Part shown: positions 43,691 to 52,147 of the stretch, one piece after another
Position numbering within the stretch: the first letter of the stretch is position 1
Layout of the letters: each line of letters opens with the position of its first letter
Origin: Spirochaetota bacterium
GTDB taxonomy: Bacteria; Spirochaetota; UBA4802; UBA5550
Direction: 5' to 3'
Assembly: GCA_003246895.1 (NCBI GenBank)
Contig: QKCL01000026.1
Span: 1-64,000, forward strand
Length of the DNA stretch: 64,000 bases
Notes under the pieces: generated by a model
Databases searched by the model: none
What the model was told of the DNA's origin: nothing
What the model saw: the letters and a program-made list of their open reading frames with translations, nothing else
Made by a program: the position numbers and the translations under genes

Positions 43691-45157
43691 TTGAAACTTG
43701 TTAAAATCTATACTGCAATACTATTACTTCTGCCCGCTGCAGGGCTTCGTGCTCAGGATAATCTGAAGCAGTCTGTCATAAAAATCTTTACTGTTGCAAA
43801 CACCTATGACTATGATAATCCATGGCAGATGAGAGGCCAGTCAAAAGGTACAGGTTCCGGCTGTGTCATCCCGGGTAACAGAATTCTTACAAGCGCCCAT
43901 GTTGTAAGCGACAGCACCTTTATTCAGGTAAAAAAGGCGGGAGATTCTAAAAAGTATATCGCCCGCGTTTCGGCAATATCACACGAGAGTGATCTTGCAA
44001 TCATCACGGTAGATGAAAGCGAATTCTTTAATAAAGTTAAACCCATCAGTATTGGAAAACTTCCTGACGTAAGAGACAAGGTCGCAGTATATGGATTTCC
44101 TACAGGAGGTGACGAACTCAGCATAACAGAGGGTGTTGTGTCACGCATAGAGCAGAGAAGATATGCACACAGTAATGCCAATCTCCTGACATGCCAGATA
44201 GATGCAGCCATAAATCCGGGAAACAGCGGCGGTCCGGTTATACTCAATGAAAAGATTATAGGTGTAGCTTTCCAGGCATCAAGGGGGGGAGAAAACCTCG
44301 GCTATATGGTTCCTGCTCCAATAATAATGCATTTTTTAAATGATATAAGTGACGGAAAATATGAGGGATTCCCGGAAATTGGAATATTTTTTCAGAAGAT
44401 GGAGAGCCCGGACCTGCGCAGAAAATTCGGACTCAAAGAACCATTTTCCGGAGTAAGGGTTGCTGCACTGCTGCAGGATTCACCCGCCAGAGGTTCAGTT
44501 AAAATTGATGATATAATCATGAAAATTGATGGAGTTGATATTGCAAATGACGGCACAGCTGAATTCAGGCCCGGAGAAAGAACTTCACTTGATTATGTTG
44601 TCCAGAGGAAATACATTAATGATATCCTTAATTTAAAAATTCTCAGAAATGGAAAGGAAATCGATGTAAAAATGAGACTTTCTGTTTCAATGAATTCCAC
44701 AAGGCTTGTGCCCTTTGAAATGTATGATACTCCTCCGACCTACTATATCAACGGTGGACTCGTTTTTGAACCACTCACAAAAAATTATCTGCAGGAATGG
44801 GGAAATCAGTGGTTTTTCAGTGCCCCTTCGAAACTTATGAACTATTATATCAATGGAGTAAGAACTGAAAACAGAAAAGAGGTCGTTCTTCTCACCAAAG
44901 TTCTGGCTGATGAAATAAATCTCGGATACCATGATCTTGATAACCTTGTAATAGTTAAGGTCAATGGCCGAAATATTTCAGATATGGATAGCCTTGTAAA
45001 AGCATTTACCGAGAATACTGGTGACTATCATATTATAATTGATGATATTAATAGGAAAATTGTAATAAACAAAAAAAAATCAGAGCATTTTGGAGAACGA
45101 ATATTAAAGAGATACAGAATATCAAAGGACCGATCTCCGAATCTGGTTACAAAGTGA
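43691..45157 (+). CDS. Deg/HtrA-type serine protease with PDZ domain
   Basis: A TTG start is used, with GGAG 8 bases before it; no better ATG follows. The signal peptide (to about LRAQD, residue 22) targets the periplasm. The trypsin-like domain has the triad His70 (LTSAHVV), Asp101 (HESDLAI) and Ser179 (NPGNSGGPV). A PDZ domain covers about 225-310, and a long C-terminal extension with a second PDZ-like fold (about 395-465) follows. The 488-residue layout resembles the plant-type Deg family more than enteric DegP. It is distinct from the HtrA at 20893-22170. Confidence 0.9.
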   Translation: MKLVKIYTAILLLLPAAGLRAQDNLKQSVIKIFTVANTYDYDNPWQMRGQSKGTGSGCVIPGNRILTSAHVVSDSTFIQVKKAGDSKKYIARVSAISHESDLAIITVDESEFFNKVKPISIGKLPDVRDKVAVYGFPTGGDELSITEGVVSRIEQRRYAHSNANLLTCQIDAAINPGNSGGPVILNEKIIGVAFQASRGGENLGYMVPAPIIMHFLNDISDGKYEGFPEIGIFFQKMESPDLRRKFGLKEPFSGVRVAALLQDSPARGSVKIDDIIMKIDGVDIANDGTAEFRPGERTSLDYVVQRKYINDILNLKILRNGKEIDVKMRLSVSMNSTRLVPFEMYDTPPTYYINGGLVFEPLTKNYLQEWGNQWFFSAPSKLMNYYINGVRTENRKEVVLLTKVLADEINLGYHDLDNLVIVKVNGRNISDMDSLVKAFTENTGDYHIIIDDINRKIVINKKKSEHFGERILKRYRISKDRSPNLVTK

Positions 45158-45162
45158 AGATT

Positions 45163-45522
45163 TCACTGTTCTAATAGGTATAAAATCTGGCTGAAATTAA
45201 AGGGTTTAACAATAAAGCCAAGAGGATTCAGGCTTTCCGCCACTTTTTTTATATCCATATCCATATGGCCACTCAGAAAGACTACAGGTATATCAAAATC
45301 TTTTTTCATATGCCTGACAGCCTCAATTCCGTTTAATTCTCCTGCAAGCTCAATATCACAAACAATATAATCAGGCATGTTATTCTTTACAGTTTCAAAA
45401 AGATCCTCTCCTTTTGAAATTACCGGAAGTACAGAGTAACCTCTCCTCTCAAATTCCTTTTTTAGAAAAAGAGCTGTAATTATTTCATCTTCAAGTATCA
45501 GTATTTTTTTTTCGGAGCACAT
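45163..45522 (-). CDS. Single-domain response regulator
   Basis: A 119-residue receiver with no output domain: acidic pair in LILEDE, phospho-acceptor Asp56 in YIVCDIELAG, Thr/Ser switch in FLSGH, and Lys in IVKPF. The 'SGH' replaces the usual SA or TA and the length is just a CheY/Spo0F-like domain. It may relay signals to a kinase or act with CheX. Its start codon directly abuts a long inverted repeat and shows no ribosome site, so translation may be controlled. It is convergent with the Deg protease gene. Confidence 0.85.
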   Translation of the reverse strand: MCSEKKILILEDEIITALFLKKEFERRGYSVLPVISKGEDLFETVKNNMPDYIVCDIELAGELNGIEAVRHMKKDFDIPVVFLSGHMDMDIKKVAESLNPLGFIVKPFNFSQILYLLEQ

Positions 45523-45569
45523 ATTATGGTTTTATATTTTATATCGGATAAAGGTATAAAAACCATAAT
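45523..45569 (-). repeat. Long AT-rich inverted repeat abutting the response-regulator start
   Basis: ATTATGGTTTTATA (45523-45536) faces TATAAAAACCATAAT (45555-45569), complementary over 14 bases with one bulged base and about 18 bases between. The hairpin fits exactly between the stop of the 45572 gene and the start codon of the response regulator. It could end one transcript or block initiation of the next. Confidence 0.55.
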
Positions 45570-45571
45570 AG

Positions 45572-45844
45572 TTAATTCTTATTATAGAGTTTCAGTCTGA
45601 CAATATATGACCATGGAAGAGAATCAGTACTCATATAAACGGGATGAACCATTACACTCCATCTGGTTTCACATGTAGGGCATATTATGTAATCATTTTC
45701 AATATTCCCTATAAAATTATTGATATACTTATTAATATTTAACTTTAATATCTCTGAATCGGTTGTACTGCCATCGGGCTTGATCTCAAATTCAATAGAA
45801 GTACTGCTATCACTGCAATAAATACATGTCATACCTATTTCCAT
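45572..45844 (-). CDS. Small zinc-ribbon-like protein, unknown
   Basis: About 90 residues from a start at 45844 (MEIGMTCIYCS). CIYC near the start and CPTCETRW near residue 60 form a CxxC...CxxC pair, suggesting a zinc ribbon. An upstream frame to 45964 would overlap the divergent DUF1848 gene and consists of a hydrophobic stretch; I consider it less likely, but a membrane-anchored longer version is not excluded. No ribosome site is clear. It ends just before the inverted repeat and the response-regulator gene. Confidence 0.45.
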   Translation of the reverse strand: MEIGMTCIYCSDSSTSIEFEIKPDGSTTDSEILKLNINKYINNFIGNIENDYIICPTCETRWSVMVHPVYMSTDSLPWSYIVRLKLYNKN

Positions 45845-45924
45845 CTTTATATTTATACTAAACAAAATAACAAAGACATTTGACAAAATCAATAAGGCAA
45901 TAATTGATATTGATAAATAAAAAA

Positions 45925-46839
45925 ATGATAATATCAGCCAGCAGACGAACAGATATTCCAGCATTTTACAGTGAATGGTTTTTAAACCAAATCACTCGAG
46001 GTTTTGTGTTTGTAAGAAACCCGTTTAATAAAAATCAGGTAAAAAAAATTTCTCTTTCCGTGAAGGATGTTGATTGTATTGTCTTCTGGACCAAAAATCC
46101 TGATTCATTTTTTGATAAAATACCAAAATTACATAATTACAGCTTCTATTTCAACTATACTCTCAATCAGTATCCTAACTCAATCGAGATGAATCTTCCT
46201 GATATCACTTACAGAATTAATACTTTCAGAAAACTCAGCAGCATAATTGGCAAAGAAATAGTTCTCTGGAGATATGATCCTGTTTTTTTCACTGAAACTT
46301 TTGGAGAAGAAGAACATATTGGTTGGTTTGAATATATTGCATCAATGCTCTCAGGATACACTGAAAGATGCATTACAAGCATTCTTACAGATTATTCAAA
46401 AACAAGAAGAAATATGTCAGGAACCGGCTACAGAATTCCTGATATTTTACAAAGCCAGGTACTTCTTAATAAAATGAAAAAAATATCAGAATCATATAAT
46501 ATAGAATTAAACATATGCTCTCAGCGAGTTCATGGTATCCCCAATGCAGCATGCATAGATTCTGAACTTATAAAAAGAATTTCCGGAAAAGATATAGATG
46601 CAGCAAAAGACAAGCACCAGAGACAGTACTGTAACTGCGTATCAAGCATTGATATAGGTTCATATAATACATGCATAAACCGATGCCTCTACTGTTATGC
46701 AAACAGCAATCACGAAACAGCTGCCGGCAAATATAAACTGCATAAACCTGAAAATGACTTTATAGACGGAAATCTGTCCGGCACGGAATCTATTGCCCTG
46801 ACTCAATCTCACATTAACAGGCAATTAAAGCTCTTTTAA
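45925..46839 (+). CDS. DUF1848 family protein (radical-SAM-like CxxxCxxC)
   Basis: The 304-residue product begins IISASRRTDIPAFYSEWFLNQI, then FVFVRNPFN and VFWTKNPDSF, the hallmark sequence of DUF1848. Near the C-terminus it has CNCVSSIDIGSYNTC followed by CINRCLYCYAN, a CxxxCxxC arrangement like that of radical-SAM enzymes. The enzymatic role of DUF1848 is not established. The ATG at 45925 is preferred over a TTG seven codons earlier. It has no clear operon partner. Confidence 0.85.
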   Translation: MIISASRRTDIPAFYSEWFLNQITRGFVFVRNPFNKNQVKKISLSVKDVDCIVFWTKNPDSFFDKIPKLHNYSFYFNYTLNQYPNSIEMNLPDITYRINTFRKLSSIIGKEIVLWRYDPVFFTETFGEEEHIGWFEYIASMLSGYTERCITSILTDYSKTRRNMSGTGYRIPDILQSQVLLNKMKKISESYNIELNICSQRVHGIPNAACIDSELIKRISGKDIDAAKDKHQRQYCNCVSSIDIGSYNTCINRCLYCYANSNHETAAGKYKLHKPENDFIDGNLSGTESIALTQSHINRQLKLF

Positions 46840-46919
46840 AATTATTTATTGCAACATTTACAATTTCAGTATAACTTATAAAAGATCAGTAAACAGCTGA
46901 TTTCTGGTTTTATAAAACA

Positions 46920-47576
46920 ATGGATTTCTTGATAATGAATGATGATAAAAAACCTGTAATATCACTTACAACAGAAAGCCCATATATTGTAGTGAATCTT
47001 AAAAGGTTTGAAAATCTTCATGGAAAAAAGTATCCCCTTAAACCAATAATGGGCCTATGCAGGTGCGGAGAGTCAAATGACAAGCCCTACTGTGACGGAG
47101 CTCACAAGGAAAAGGGCATTGACTGGGAAAAGAAACCTGACAGACATGAATACAGGTGGAAAAATTATGCAGGAGATGAAATCACCATTCACTTTAATCC
47201 AGCCGTCTGTTCACATGACGGCTCGTGCAGGGATAATCTTCCGTCTGTATTCAATATAGACAGACGTCCATGGATCAACACAAATGGTGCGTCAGTTGAT
47301 GAGATAATTGAAGTCATTAAGCTTTGCCCTTCAGGGGCCCTGTGTTATTCAATTGGCGGACAAAGATACAGCGAATTTTATTCCGGTGAACCCTTAATCA
47401 GGGCTTCAAAAAAAGGCCCCATTGAGGTTCTCGGAGGAATTAAATTAAATGATGATCAGGGAGAGAAACCTGAAACAGAGGATCACTATGTCCTTTGCGG
47501 ATGCGGATGGTCAAAAAACAAACCCTTCTGCGACGGACATCATCTTGAAAAATTAAAACAGAATAATGAAAAATAA
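46920..47576 (+). CDS. Double CDGSH iron-sulfur protein with a ferredoxin-like domain
   Basis: The 218-residue protein has an N-terminal CDGSH-type zinc-finger-like 2Fe-2S site (LCRCGESNDKPYCDGAH, about 46-62), a central divergent 4Fe-4S mono-cluster (Fer4_19-like) domain with CSHDGSC and KLCPSGALCY, and a second CDGSH site at the C-terminus (LCGCGWSKNKPFCDGHH, about 191-207). It is therefore an Fe-S or redox protein. It overlaps ccmA by 11 bases, so it is the first gene of the cytochrome c maturation operon, and it may supply electrons to it. This partnership is inferred. Confidence 0.88.
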   Translation: MDFLIMNDDKKPVISLTTESPYIVVNLKRFENLHGKKYPLKPIMGLCRCGESNDKPYCDGAHKEKGIDWEKKPDRHEYRWKNYAGDEITIHFNPAVCSHDGSCRDNLPSVFNIDRRPWINTNGASVDEIIEVIKLCPSGALCYSIGGQRYSEFYSGEPLIRASKKGPIEVLGGIKLNDDQGEKPETEDHYVLCGCGWSKNKPFCDGHHLEKLKQNNEK

Positions 47577-48177
47577 TACTGAACTGACATGCAATAAAAT
47601 TTCCAAAAAATATACGGGCAGAAGGCTTTTTAAGGATATTTCACTGAAACTTGTAAATGGAAATTCCATTTCTGTAACAGGTGAAAACGGATCAGGTAAA
47701 ACAACATTCCTCAAAGTCATTTCCGGGCTGATACAGCCTTCTTCCGGAGACGTACAGCTTCTAAGAAATAATAACCCTGTTAATATTACAAACTTTAACG
47801 ACTATATAGGTTTTACCGGGCCGGCTGTAAATCCGTATCCAATACTGAATGCCATGGAAAACATAAAATTCTCCATGAAAAATTTTTCAGAGGAAAAATC
47901 GTTGAACCTCCTTGAAAAATTCAACCTCATCGAACACAAAAATAAACCTGTTAAACTGTTTTCATCCGGTATGGTGCAGCGCCTGAGAATAATTATTGCC
48001 ATGATTAATTCCCCTGATATACTGATTCTTGACGAACCGGGCACCAACCTCGACTCAAAGGGGAAGGATATACTATACAGTATTCTTCACGACTTTAAAA
48101 ATAACGGAATACTTGTAATTGCCACAAATGATATTGAAGAAAAAAAAATCTGCAGTGAAAATCTGGAATTAGCATGA
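47566..48177 (+). CDS. ccmA: Cytochrome c maturation ABC ATPase
   Basis: ATP-binding subunit of the CcmABCD heme-release complex. The 203 residues show Walker A GENGSGKTT (about 39-47), a signature FSSGMVQR replacing the canonical LSGGQ, Walker B ILILDEPGTNLD, and a DIEE-type switch region in place of a clear His. CcmA-type sequences commonly have such a variant signature (LSAGQQRR). The gene overlaps the upstream CDGSH gene by 11 and the downstream ccmB by 4 bases. Confidence 0.85.
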   Translation: MKNNTELTCNKISKKYTGRRLFKDISLKLVNGNSISVTGENGSGKTTFLKVISGLIQPSSGDVQLLRNNNPVNITNFNDYIGFTGPAVNPYPILNAMENIKFSMKNFSEEKSLNLLEKFNLIEHKNKPVKLFSSGMVQRLRIIIAMINSPDILILDEPGTNLDSKGKDILYSILHDFKNNGILVIATNDIEEKKICSENLELA

Positions 48178-48833
48178 ACAGTATAGTAAGATGCCTGAAA
48201 AAAGACCTTCTCATGGAATTCAGGAGCAAAACAGCCTTCTCCATATCATTTACCTTTTCCGCAATTACGACCCTAGCGATCAGTCTCATTACTTCACAGA
48301 TAAAATTAGATGAGAATATACACTCAATACTCCTGTGGATTATAATATTTTTTTCTGCCATGAACGGTCTGTCCCATATATTTACAAGAGAAGAGGAGGA
48401 GGGGACCTCCCTTTTTCTGATGCTTAATCATAAACCGGAATCTGTCTATCTGTCAAAACTGATATTTAATCTGATCTACTTCATCATTCTTTCATCCATT
48501 ATTTGCACTATGTATCTTTTTTTTCTTCAGATTTCTCCTTCAAATATTCATTTTTTCATTATTTCTGTTTTTTCAGGATCAACAGCAATTGTTTCAATCA
48601 CAACCATCCTTGGAGCAATGGTTTCAAAAGCAGGAGGGAAGGGGTCACTTCTAACGGCAGTTACCTTTCCATTGCTGCTTCCGGTACTCTGGACATCAAT
48701 AAAAATGACAGAGAGTTCGTTTAAAACTGATGTAGCGCCATATCTGGGCAATGCTGTTTTTTTACTTGCCTTTTCCGGCCTTGTAATATGTCTTTCATAT
48801 CTTCTGTTTAGATTTATTTGGATGGAGGTTTAA
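48174..48833 (+). CDS. ccmB: Cytochrome c maturation permease CcmB
   Basis: A 219-residue inner-membrane protein with six hydrophobic helices. The N-terminus KKDLLMEFRSKTAFSISFTFS and the central segment IFTREEEEGTSLFLML are typical of the CcmB (heme exporter permease B) family. It forms the membrane part of CcmABCD, helping release holo-CcmE. It overlaps ccmA by 4 bases and ccmC by 1 base. Confidence 0.85.
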   Translation: MNSIVRCLKKDLLMEFRSKTAFSISFTFSAITTLAISLITSQIKLDENIHSILLWIIIFFSAMNGLSHIFTREEEEGTSLFLMLNHKPESVYLSKLIFNLIYFIILSSIICTMYLFFLQISPSNIHFFIISVFSGSTAIVSITTILGAMVSKAGGKGSLLTAVTFPLLLPVLWTSIKMTESSFKTDVAPYLGNAVFLLAFSGLVICLSYLLFRFIWMEV

Positions 48834-49489
48834 TGCACCTTTATAAAACAGTGTTTATACTGATGCCTGTTTCTGTATACATGTCAATGATATACACCTC
48901 TCCTGCAAATATGCTGGGAGAATCAAGCAGAATACTTTACTTTCACGTTCCCATTGCCTGGGTATCAGTATTTGCATTCCTTACAGCAGGAGCTGCTTCA
49001 TTCATATATCTCTTCAGTAATAAAAAAAATATGATCAACCACATTGCCGCATATAACTCTGCTTATCTGGGTATAATTTTTACCATTTTAACACTTATCA
49101 GCGGATCGATCTGGTCAAAAATAAGCTGGGGAAGTTACTGGAACTGGGACCCAAGACAGACTTCCATGCTTGTTCTTTTGATGATATACGCGGCATATTT
49201 TGCACTTAATGCATCACTTGAAGAAAAAGATGGAAAAGAAAAAATAAGCTGCTCATATCTGATCTTTGGTGCAGTTTCAATGCCTTTCTTTGTATTCATA
49301 ATACCGAGAATTTACCCTTCATTACACCCTGACCCGGTTATTAATGCTGAATATAAAATTAATCTTGAAGCAGATATGAAGGCAACCTTAATATTATCAA
49401 CAGCTTCTTTTACAATCCTGTATCTATATATTCTGAATCTTATGAACAGATTGAAAAAAATTGAAGTACATATGGAGGAACTGGATTGA
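48833..49489 (+). CDS. ccmC: Cytochrome c maturation heme handling protein CcmC
   Basis: A 218-residue membrane protein with six helices. The heme-binding WWD motif reads ISWGSYWNWDPRQTSML (about 102-118), and conserved His flanking are in YFHVPIAW (His near 41) and PSLHPDPV (His near 165). The start at 48833 is supported by GGAGG 4 bases upstream and TAATG coupling to ccmB; an in-frame ATG five codons earlier lies inside ccmB. CcmC attaches heme to CcmE. Confidence 0.92.
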   Translation: MHLYKTVFILMPVSVYMSMIYTSPANMLGESSRILYFHVPIAWVSVFAFLTAGAASFIYLFSNKKNMINHIAAYNSAYLGIIFTILTLISGSIWSKISWGSYWNWDPRQTSMLVLLMIYAAYFALNASLEEKDGKEKISCSYLIFGAVSMPFFVFIIPRIYPSLHPDPVINAEYKINLEADMKATLILSTASFTILYLYILNLMNRLKKIEVHMEELD

Positions 49490-49599
49490 ATCTTAAAATC
49501 GTAATGGCAATAATGATTATCTGGATCGGTATAATATTTATTCTTCTTAAGCTTGAAAGAAGAATAAAAAAAATCGAAGAGGATCTAAATGCAAAATAA
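49486..49599 (+). CDS. ccmD: Tiny CcmD-like heme exporter protein
   Basis: A 37-residue ORF starting with TTG at 49486, overlapping the ccmC stop (TTGA), with GGAGG 7 bases before it. It reads as a short hydrophobic helix (VMAIMIIWIGIIFILLKL) followed by a basic/acidic tail (ERRIKKIEEDLNAK), the exact plan of CcmD: one membrane helix and a charged cytoplasmic tail. Its stop lies 11 bases inside ccmE. Position between ccmC and ccmE is as in other ccm operons. Confidence 0.8.
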   Translation: MNLKIVMAIMIIWIGIIFILLKLERRIKKIEEDLNAK

Positions 49600-49957
49600 A
49601 CATATTCCAGTGTTTATCCTTGCCCTGGTACTAATGATAATATCTGTTCTTTCATTCAGCGATGATATTTTCAGTCCCTATGTTGATTTCGGCTATGCCA
49701 AATCCCATCCCGAAAAAACAGTACAGATAATAGGCAGCACTGACAAGAAGACAATCAGGGAATCAAAAACCGGTTTCCAGTTCAATATAACAGATGACAA
49801 GAACAATATCCTGTCTGTATCATACAATGGAATTAAACCACTTAATTTTGACCATGCCGACAAAGTTGTAGTAATTGGAAAATTCATGGATAATAAATTT
49901 ATTGCAGGCAAAGTGCTTGTAAAGTGCCCTTCAAAATATACGGAGAAAAAAAAATGA
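49589..49957 (+). CDS. ccmE: Cytochrome c maturation heme chaperone CcmE (CxxxY type)
   Basis: The 122 residues comprise an N-terminal membrane anchor (about 5-25), and an OB-fold beta-barrel (about 40-112) with VQIIGSTDKKTI, FNITDDKNN and KVVVIGKFMDNKFIAGKVLVKCPSKY. The heme-attachment position, His in the usual HxxxY, is Cys113 in CPSKY (Cys-x3-Tyr117). This is the variant known from archaea and some Desulfovibrio-type bacteria, part of the System I* pathway that lacks CcmH. Here heme would bind covalently to cysteine. Confidence 0.9.
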   Translation: MQNKHIPVFILALVLMIISVLSFSDDIFSPYVDFGYAKSHPEKTVQIIGSTDKKTIRESKTGFQFNITDDKNNILSVSYNGIKPLNFDHADKVVVIGKFMDNKFIAGKVLVKCPSKYTEKKK

Positions 49958-52107
49958 ATACCGGTTCGGCAATACTCTATGCCTTATTAATCATAACTCC
50001 GGCCATGCTTCTTGTTCTGCTAAATAAAAAAAACAGTTCTTTCACATTATTTAAGAATATGTATCTGCTGTCATCTTCTCTGGTATTAATAATGACAGTT
50101 CTGTTATTTGGTTATCTCCTTACAGATGATTTCCGTTACGCTTACATTTACAGTAACTCCTCAGTGGAAACTGGTATTCCCTATAAAATATCCGCTTTCT
50201 GGGCCGGAAGTGAAGGCAGCTTTCTCCTGTGGCTGATACTGATAAAAATTTCAGTGTTGATGTTTATAAAAACATATGGAAAAATTTCCGACAGAATTCC
50301 ATTCATAGCGATAATTCTTATAGAATTCTCCTTACTTGTACTACTCCTTATAAAAAACCCTTTCATGTTTATATGGGATAAAATGCCAGATTCAATTTCT
50401 CCGGGGCAAATCCCGCAAAATGGAACCGGCATGAACCCTCTTCTCATGGATCCATGGATGATCATGCATCCGCCTGTACTTTTCATGGGATATGCAACTG
50501 CTGTTATCCCATTTGGACTGGCTCTATCGGCTCTTATACGCAAAAATGCTGATCAATGGATAAAGACTGCTTTTCCATGGATAATAGTAAGTGCAGTAAC
50601 TCTAGGCACAGGTATTTTCATGGGCGGTTACTGGTCGTATAAAGTTCTTGGATGGGGCGGATTCTGGGGCTGGGACCCAGTTGAAAATTCATCGCTGGTC
50701 CCATGGATAGTATCAGTAATTCTTATTCATGGAATTATCATACAAAAGAGGAGGGGGGCATTCAAAAAAACTAATCTCCTGTTTTCACTTCTATATTTTG
50801 TACTGATATATTACAGCACCTTCCTCACAAAGAGCGGAATACTTTCCGACTTTTCAGTTCATTCATTCGGAAAGACAGATATTGCAAATGCTTTGGGTAT
50901 TATTTTTATATTTTTTGTTCTGTCAACAGCGGTAATTTTTGCAAAAGGTTTTAAAAATATAAATTCAGCAAAAATAAGTGATAATTTTCTCAGCCAGGAC
51001 AATTCTTCTATATATGGCATGATCTCTTTCACAGCCTATGCCATTATAATTCTCATTGGAACATCTCTTCCCATAATTACATCATTATCCGGCAATGGAA
51101 TATCTGTAACAGAATCTTTCTATAACCGATTATCCATACCATTGGGAATAATTATTATTTTCTCCCTGATTATAACAGAATACAGCATAAAAAAATTCAG
51201 GATCAAGGCATTGCTTTTGTTTATTCTTCCTGCAATTGCCATAACTGTTTTCATCTCTGTTTACATAAAATTCAGTTTAACTGATTCAATCTATTATCTG
51301 ATATGCCTGTTCCTTATTTTAGTGACTTCATCACAACTCCACCGGAAAGCCATGCTCGCGAAAAACCTTTCCCATATGGGAATAGCAATTTTTGTCTTTG
51401 GCGTTATTCTTTCGTCTTCAATTCAATGGTCAGAAAAGATTACAGTAACTAAAGGTTCTAAATCTTCGGCAGGAAATATTCAAATTAAACTGAGCGGATA
51501 CAGGGAGGGCAACGCTTCTTCAATACTCATCAATTTTATAAAAGACAATAGGTCTGTCAGTGCAGAACTCCCTTACTATATTGAGAGCAAGGGCGGAACT
51601 CTCTACAGGGAGCCATATATTTATTCATGTATTGCAGGAGATTATTATGTAATTCCGGAATCATATAATTTTTCTGAACTTTCCTATTCAACCGGAATTA
51701 TTCAGGAAGGCCATACTCATTCAATATCAGACTACAGGGTGAAATTCCTTAAATTCATCATACACAAAATGAATGCAAACTCAATGTCCCTTTCAGCTTT
51801 GCTGGAGATCAATGGAAAGAAGTATTCCCCATCTGTTTCATTTGACGCTGCAGGCAGAAAAGACATGGATGTAAAGATGGCCGGTACAGGCCAGACAGTT
51901 TCCCTTAAGTCAATAGATGCCAAAAGCAGGGCAGTTGAAATCTATATTTCTCCTAAAAAAAATATAACTCTTCCGCCGGATTCTGCAGTTTTTACAGTAT
52001 CATTTAAACCGCTCATCTGGATGGTGTGGCTTGGTACGTTATTAATAACAGCAGGTCTTGCCTTGAGCCTCTTCAAGGAAGCCGGAAAACATAGAGAAAA
52101 CGAATAG
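49954..52107 (+). CDS. ccmF: Cytochrome c heme lyase CcmF
   Basis: A 717-residue membrane protein that ligates heme from CcmE to apocytochrome c. The start at 49954 (MNTGSAILY) overlaps ccmE by 4 bases; CGGAG lies 8 bases upstream. The WWD domain GWGGFWGWDPVENSSLVPW (about 225-243) and heme-binding His near HPPVLFMGY (about 169) are present, along with about 14 helices. Large extracytoplasmic loops with periplasmic strands are near the C-terminus. It ends the operon; no CcmG, CcmH or CcmI is encoded here. Confidence 0.93.
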   Translation: MNTGSAILYALLIITPAMLLVLLNKKNSSFTLFKNMYLLSSSLVLIMTVLLFGYLLTDDFRYAYIYSNSSVETGIPYKISAFWAGSEGSFLLWLILIKISVLMFIKTYGKISDRIPFIAIILIEFSLLVLLLIKNPFMFIWDKMPDSISPGQIPQNGTGMNPLLMDPWMIMHPPVLFMGYATAVIPFGLALSALIRKNADQWIKTAFPWIIVSAVTLGTGIFMGGYWSYKVLGWGGFWGWDPVENSSLVPWIVSVILIHGIIIQKRRGAFKKTNLLFSLLYFVLIYYSTFLTKSGILSDFSVHSFGKTDIANALGIIFIFFVLSTAVIFAKGFKNINSAKISDNFLSQDNSSIYGMISFTAYAIIILIGTSLPIITSLSGNGISVTESFYNRLSIPLGIIIIFSLIITEYSIKKFRIKALLLFILPAIAITVFISVYIKFSLTDSIYYLICLFLILVTSSQLHRKAMLAKNLSHMGIAIFVFGVILSSSIQWSEKITVTKGSKSSAGNIQIKLSGYREGNASSILINFIKDNRSVSAELPYYIESKGGTLYREPYIYSCIAGDYYVIPESYNFSELSYSTGIIQEGHTHSISDYRVKFLKFIIHKMNANSMSLSALLEINGKKYSPSVSFDAAGRKDMDVKMAGTGQTVSLKSIDAKSRAVEIYISPKKNITLPPDSAVFTVSFKPLIWMVWLGTLLITAGLALSLFKEAGKHRENE

Positions 52108-52147
52108 TTTTTATAACAAGAAGAAGTGTTTTCTTCCTGCATAAATA

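Noticed and set aside
45844-45964. Hydrophobic extension of the zinc-ribbon gene
   Set aside because: It overlaps the divergent DUF1848 gene and has no ribosome site; still possible but less likely.
52120-52136. GAAGAA/TTCTTC hairpin after ccmF as terminator
   Set aside because: Only 6 bp, AT-rich, with no T-run, so it is too weak to annotate.
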